Shown piece by piece: positions 58,542-64,000 of a stretch of DNA of 64,000 nucleotides (positions are counted from its first letter, which is position 1; the number at the start of each line of letters is the position of its first letter). Source of the DNA: Puffinus mauretanicus (taxonomy: Eukaryota; Chordata; Aves; Procellariiformes; Procellariidae); contig JAJKFH010000115.1 of NCBI GenBank assembly GCA_023333565.1, forward strand, positions 868,001-932,000, read 5' to 3'. The position numbers were made by a program, and so were the translations under genes. The notes under the pieces are model-generated. The model saw only the letters and a list, made by a program, of their open reading frames with translations. It was not told the DNA's origin and made no database searches.

Positions 58542-61500
58542 CCAAAGTCCTTTCCCCTTCTGCAAATAAAAGCTTTCCAGTTTAAACTTTTCTAGATATG
58601 CGAGAGAAAAGATTCATATAGGGATAAAGAGAGGCAACACATGCAGTTTCTGAACACACAATCTATTTCTCCCTAAAGATAAAGCTGGACATTATAGATG
58701 ATTAGGCAAACTCACTCATTGCTTAAAATTAGCTCTCCTTCTGTCGGACATTCATGGGTGGAGGTGGGAGACCCAGACTTATTTAAGAGGAAGGATTCCC
58801 CTTATTTCATTTTATATATAGAAATCTCCCTTCAGTTTCCTCAGCAAAATGAAAGGCTCGTCAAGGTAGATCCAGGTAATTTGTATTGACCCAAGACCTC
58901 TCTTCTGTAACATTTATTTTCTTTATTACTGTGTTTCAGCTCAGTGTTTTGTTCCAAATAGTCCTTTGACAAAATTTCTCCTCCAGCTTAGGACTTTGTA
59001 TGCCTACCCACACTTTCTTACCACTATTCCAGTCTAGACTCCAAGGCCTCATCTGTGGTTTTTTTCTGGTGCCTATCCATATTCCTTTCTTCTCCCTTTC
59101 ATCTGAAAGGTAGGACAAACCACCTTCCCACTTCCAGTGATCTCCTTACAAGATTTATTGTTGATAAAAGTGTTTTCATTAAACCCAAGCATGATAACAC
59201 TGCCATAGTCTGAAATTATGTATTGAAAGGCCAGGAACATATACTGGCAGAAGCATTTTTAACGGTCATTTCAATAGCACCACTATAGAAAGCTGGCAGT
59301 AAAAGCAAAATGTACAGACATAAATTATGCAGAAAACCTTGCCAAATCACCATGCTGGTTCAGTCTAGTTCTTCCACCTGCATGGGGAATTCTGTTCCAT
59401 TTTGAAAGCCTGAGGCCTCACAGGATGAGGATAGTATATCCCCAGCAAGCAGTAGGGGTGGGAACATGCTCAGTGGCGGCAACACACTGAGAATTTAGTT
59501 TTCTGAGTCTACTAAGAAAAGAGTTTTTCAGCAAACTATAACTCAGCAGCACCTAAGCAAACCATGACAGAAACAAATGAACACCTTGATAAGTATGCAA
59601 AATTTGCTTCTGAAAAGCACATATGTGCTTTACATAAGTACCTGTGACAACTCATCAGGGGTATGATGAGTTATTCTAATCTTACCATTAAAACCAACCC
59701 AAAAAGTCGACAATGGAACTGTTCAGACAGCTTGAAAAAACCCAACCTAACAGTTACAGTTTGTTAAAATCATACTGTTAAAAGTTTGCTTTTTCCCATG
59801 GGCAACTGCAGATTTTACCACCTGTGCCATCTGCAATAACCTTGCTTTAGACCATCACATCTGTGAATGTGCATGCGTGACCCAGATTGTAGTTTGCTGG
59901 AGCCTGATATATAAACTTGCTGACTGAAATGTGTCCACTTCAACTGGCAACACTTGAAGCATTTAGTTAATAAGCAGTATGGATCATACTGACAATTTAT
60001 GCTATTCCCTTCAGCCCCCAGGATGCGTTCTCATGAAAGTCGAGTGGGGCAATGTGTGTTGCGTTGTACTAAGAGTCCTCAGTGAGGGGTAGGGGTCTGG
60101 ACCTCTTTATACCAGGTACCTTGAATAGCAGTGGTGATAAAAACATACTCTGAATAAAAAGAAACACCTATTTGCTAAACCCACAGAGAGTTTATGCCTT
60201 GATGCAACCCCTAGTATTATTTTTTTGCCTCCCTCCTGCATTTGCTACAATGTATACCATAAAGTTTCACTTTATTTAATTTACTAGATAAGTAGCTAAT
60301 TAGAAGCCGCTCTTCAGCCAACTGAGAAGAGGCTGAAACAGTTTTTACAGCTTGCTACACACACTTAAGCAGGTCACGGAGAAAGGCATACAGTTGTTTT
60401 CAACTGCTTCCTTTCCATTTTCAGGGCTATGTTAATTCAATTCACAGAGAAAGAAAATGAGACACGTACAGAACATTACTCACTATTTTGTTCCTCTTAC
60501 AGGTTGTCTTTGGTATCAAGGACACTGAGAAGGACAAGGTAGTCTTCACATGACACTATTGTTTCATGGGCCATGGTACTATAAAAGCAGTAGTGTCTTC
60601 TAATTGATCACTGGTAGCACATCTTTCCAATTGCAGTGTTGAAAACAGGATTGATGACAGCATGGATGATTTAAGTTAGCTCTTACCCTAACTTACGGAG
60701 AAAAGGTCGCCAAGAAATTATTTGAGGTGTAGAAGGCTGAACTCAATCAGGCAGTTTTGTTTTCTTGTTATTTGCTTTGACAGCTGTAGCTCAGTTTTCT
60801 AGTTTGAATTGCTCATTATGTGTTTCTTTGTCCTTCTAACTTCTTCATCATTAATACCTTTATGATCCAAAAATACTGACTTGATGTTTTTTTCCATGTA
60901 AAAGAAATATACTGTTTTTCAAAACAAACATCCCAACAGACTCTCACCCCACTTCTATAGAAAAATATACATGAAAACTGCTGTTACTCTTGTGAGGAAG
61001 ATTTAACCTTTGCATCTATCACTATACATCTGAAATGGAAACAAATGTCTTTGTTCAACTGTGCTCTTGCTGGAGATCCAGTAGCCTGATTATTAAAAAG
61101 GCAAGCAGTGAGGGTTTTTTTTTGTTTATTTGTTTCGGTTTTGTTTTATTTTGTTTTATATATTAACTGTGCTTACACAGCAAGGCAATTGCACTTCATT
61201 AACTCAGTCCCTGAACGAGTCCTGACACATCAAAATGAAATTCAGATGTATGATCTTCCACAGGAAGCTGTGACACATAGTAACTGGTGTCTCAGTCTGG
61301 ATGACTGGTGATCAGAAACACAGGGCACAAAGAGAAGTGAACCTGCTCTACGAGTGAGCGTGACCACTAAGATTGCCACTGCCAGCTTGCTATGGACTGA
61401 AGTCCAAGGTACAGCTCAGTCCCACAAGCAGCACTGAGGCAGGAGAAACCCCCTTGCTGGGTGTTTTCTGGGTTCTGCTGTCTGGGGTGCTCTGCTCAAT

Positions 61501-64000
61501 AACTCTTTCTGGTGCTTTTACAAGCAATTTTTGAGCTCTCAGCTGCCGCTTTTGCCCCACTGGTTCGTTTTCCCTTAGAACCAATTATCTGTCCCTGAGT
61601 TTCTTTTTCCTCCCAGGAGGCTTTTGTTTGTTGAAGGATGGACAAACATATAGCCCACAGAGTAAAATGACAAAAGATCCAAGTCTGAAGGACTTGAACT
61701 GTCCAATAGTAGTTTTAACTTACTTTTTGCAAGGCACAGGGATTTCAGTATGCTACCTGTTGTTTTCTTTGGTCTCAGTTCTCACGGTTTGTCACCTACA
61801 CATTTTATGGAGTGTTTCAGATGCAATTTAAAGGTGAAATTCTTTCCTGTACAAAGCTACATAATTATTTAAAAAAAAAAAAAGTTATGGTGGAGAAATG
61901 CATGAAAGCCAAATATGACCTTTCAGATTTGAATACAGGGTTTTTGTTCTTCCTCTCCCTCCTCCGTGCTCTCTTACACTTCAGTCTAGGAAAAATGGAC
62001 ATTCACAACACAGAAAGGAATGACAAAGAAGAACTGAATTGCATATTGTGATTTTAATTTTATTTAACTAAATCAAAGAATGGGTATTTTTTTAACCTTT
62101 CTGTCTTTTATTCATGGAATATCAATTATCTTTAAATTCTTCAATTATTTTAACAACTTAAAGTGGTTCAATTGAACTGTCCAGATTCAATAAAAGAAGT
62201 TATTTTCTTCTAAGAAATTACCCTGGAATGACCTAATGCTATGGTTACATATTAAGAAAGTAAAAAACAAAATACTGCTAGAGTTTTAGTAATTCAGTTA
62301 TGAAAGGAATGACAGATGCATTAAAAGCTACTTTAAAAATTCTTCTCAATTCTTTCACTCTTATAATTTAGGTATCCAGGCTGAGTGAAAATAACTCATC
62401 TTTACTGTATGAGGCTAAGATTCAACTTTGGCTTGTTTTGGGGATTTTGTTGAAACCTGAAGGTGGAGCCAGTATCCCTAAGAGAAGTAACTGCTGTTTT
62501 GAAAATGTCAGTCATGATAAGGAGAGACTGCACCTCGTTTTAGACCTGCCCAGGATATTGTGGGTTTGTAGGCCCAATAGGAACTCTACTGCTTATTTTG
62601 GAAAGGCTGGAAATGGAGAAGTGAGAGGGAGAGAGCGACATGTAATAGCCAAGACCAATGGCACATGTGTACAGTGTCATGGAGACAGAGCGCCGAACAC
62701 AGGCAAAGAGACACACCAACATGGCTCTACCATCTGAGAGAAAGGAACAGTATAGTTAGCTGGTAGGTGCAATAGGCTGATTTCCTTTGTAAATGAAACC
62801 ACCAGAGGGGAAACAAGTCATTTCAAACAGGAATTTAGACATAAGTTATGTAGTTTTACCACTTTGTTAAAAAGTGGTAGACAGATCCTATTCCACCTCT
62901 TAAAAGGAGGGGATCTCTGTGGAGACTTCCACCTCTGACATAAAAGACCACAGCCTTTTGCCTGTGAGAAAGGGGAACTGGTAAGTATTAATTGCCTTGG
63001 CCTCCAGGCAGCAGAATATTAGCTTGAACAATAGATAATAGGGCATATCCCTTCAAATTAAATGTATGGATATAAACACCTCTGTAGTGTCTTCTCCCAG
63101 TCCATAAACATAGCATCAATCAGCTTGAATTTCAGTAGGTAGCCTTCATCCAAGCTCTCATCTCCATTATGCACTAAGTAAATCACTAAGCTGTATAATA
63201 CAGACAATACAACAATCTCTCTTCATTATCTCTTCTAACAGCACCATATCGGCATTGGCCAGGACATGTGATAGGAGGAGATCCATCAGGATCCTATCAA
63301 AGACTCTCCTTGGAACAAAAGAGCAGTCACTGGGGATGACCCTGACAGGATCAGTATAATATTAATTATCCTGCCTAGTCTGACTGAACACCAAAATATG
63401 GTCATGGTTATTAAGAGAAAGATGACAGATTTTCCTAAAACAGGGTAATGAAATAACATGCAACAAGAAGTCTTTAGCAGCCTTAGCCTTTAGCATTTCC
63501 AGCTTTGAATGTAGAAATACTCTGTTCTCTAGTGTGTTGATGTGGAAGCAAGAACTACCCCATGCAGAAACACCAGCCCCAGCAAATCTAGGTCTCTCCT
63601 CTCAAAGGCATGGCTGGACTTAACTGAAAGCAACTGCACTGTCCATTTGACTTCTCTCTCTTGTGCAGTCCTTCTGGCAGGTATGAACTACTGGACAATT
63701 ACAGCAGTAACATTTTAAAGCCAATTTGCACAGATATAAACGGCTACCCCATATACAAAACAGTGATGCATTTTGCACATCCAAGGTGATGCTGCCTGGG
63801 CTAGAAGAGAAACAATTCTTCTTCCATGCAGTTCAAGGTGAAAGAGAAAAAAGCAACCCCTAAAATCTCTGTTCTTCTCAGATGTGTAATCTGCTTGTAT
63901 TTTTAAATAAATAATCTGCATTTTGAAAATTTAAAAAAACCCTTTAGGTTATTAAAAGCTGACTGCACAATTCCTTGGCTCCAGATGCTATTAATATAAG
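58542..64000. other. Non-coding stretch, nothing recognised
   Basis: No supportable gene, RNA or transposon. Low-complexity items are a T-rich TTTGTTT-type stretch at 61115-61160 and an A13 run at 61871-61883. A 9-bp-stem hairpin at 62857-62879 is noted in the findings. Open frames stay below 100 codons and are unremarkable. Confidence 0.55.

Noticed and set aside
1..64000. CRISPR arrays, bacterial operons, tRNA or rRNA genes
   Set aside because: No regularly spaced repeats, ribosome-binding sites, tRNA cloverleaf motifs or rRNA sequence were seen; the repeat content is that of a vertebrate.

Overview
The window looks like an AT-rich, gene-poor stretch of a bird genome: intergenic DNA or a long intron. 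The evidence is its transposons. There are several CR1 LINEs of avian type, with a 3' end of TTCCAACCTTA..ATTCTATG repeats, and two solo LTRs that I recognise as avian endogenous-retrovirus LTRs. I found no host protein-coding exon, rRNA or tRNA gene, CRISPR array or bacterial-type operon that I can support. The open frames outside the CR1 copies are short, unrelated to any family I recognise, and of the size expected by chance.

Layout. 1-30.8 kb is almost entirely unassigned single-copy-looking sequence with scattered A-runs, one (AAAT)n microsatellite, a possible MIR/L2-like relic near 16.3 kb and short traces of an ancient palindromic repeat. 30.84-32.9 kb is a three-level nest: an ancient CR1 relic, split by a 598-bp solo LTR (TG...CA, perfect 5-bp target duplication AGTAT), which is itself split by a young 5'-truncated CR1 whose reverse-transcriptase C-terminal frame is still open. 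37.97-40.8 kb is a cluster of plus-strand CR1s: two decayed old relics, then a moderately old 5'-truncated copy with one nonsense codon. 42.2-42.9 kb is an ancient CR1 on the minus strand. 45.02-47.4 kb is the longest CR1 (about 2.4 kb: end of the endonuclease, the whole RT, the 3' end), same subfamily as the nested one but inactivated by a CpG nonsense mutation, frameshifts and a D-to-N change in the FADD catalytic box. 54.44-55.18 kb is a second solo LTR, on the minus strand, homologous to the first LTR in its 3' (U5-side) part and with a CpG-rich remainder. A 100-bp CR1 tail lies at 55.4 kb and an antisense CR1 piece at 58.3 kb.

No genes act together here. The content is a record of transposition: an ancestral layer of CR1 relics shared in type with other amniotes, an intermediate CR1 subfamily (40.0 and 58.3 kb), then an LTR and a young CR1 subfamily (31.4, 45.0 and 55.4 kb). 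The most informative observations are the nested insertion, a local tandem duplication at the 5' junction of the nested CR1, the inverted pair of related solo LTRs, and two perfect palindromes made of opposed GATA motifs. I did not find a convincing undescribed system. Family names rest on recognition by eye, not on a database search.
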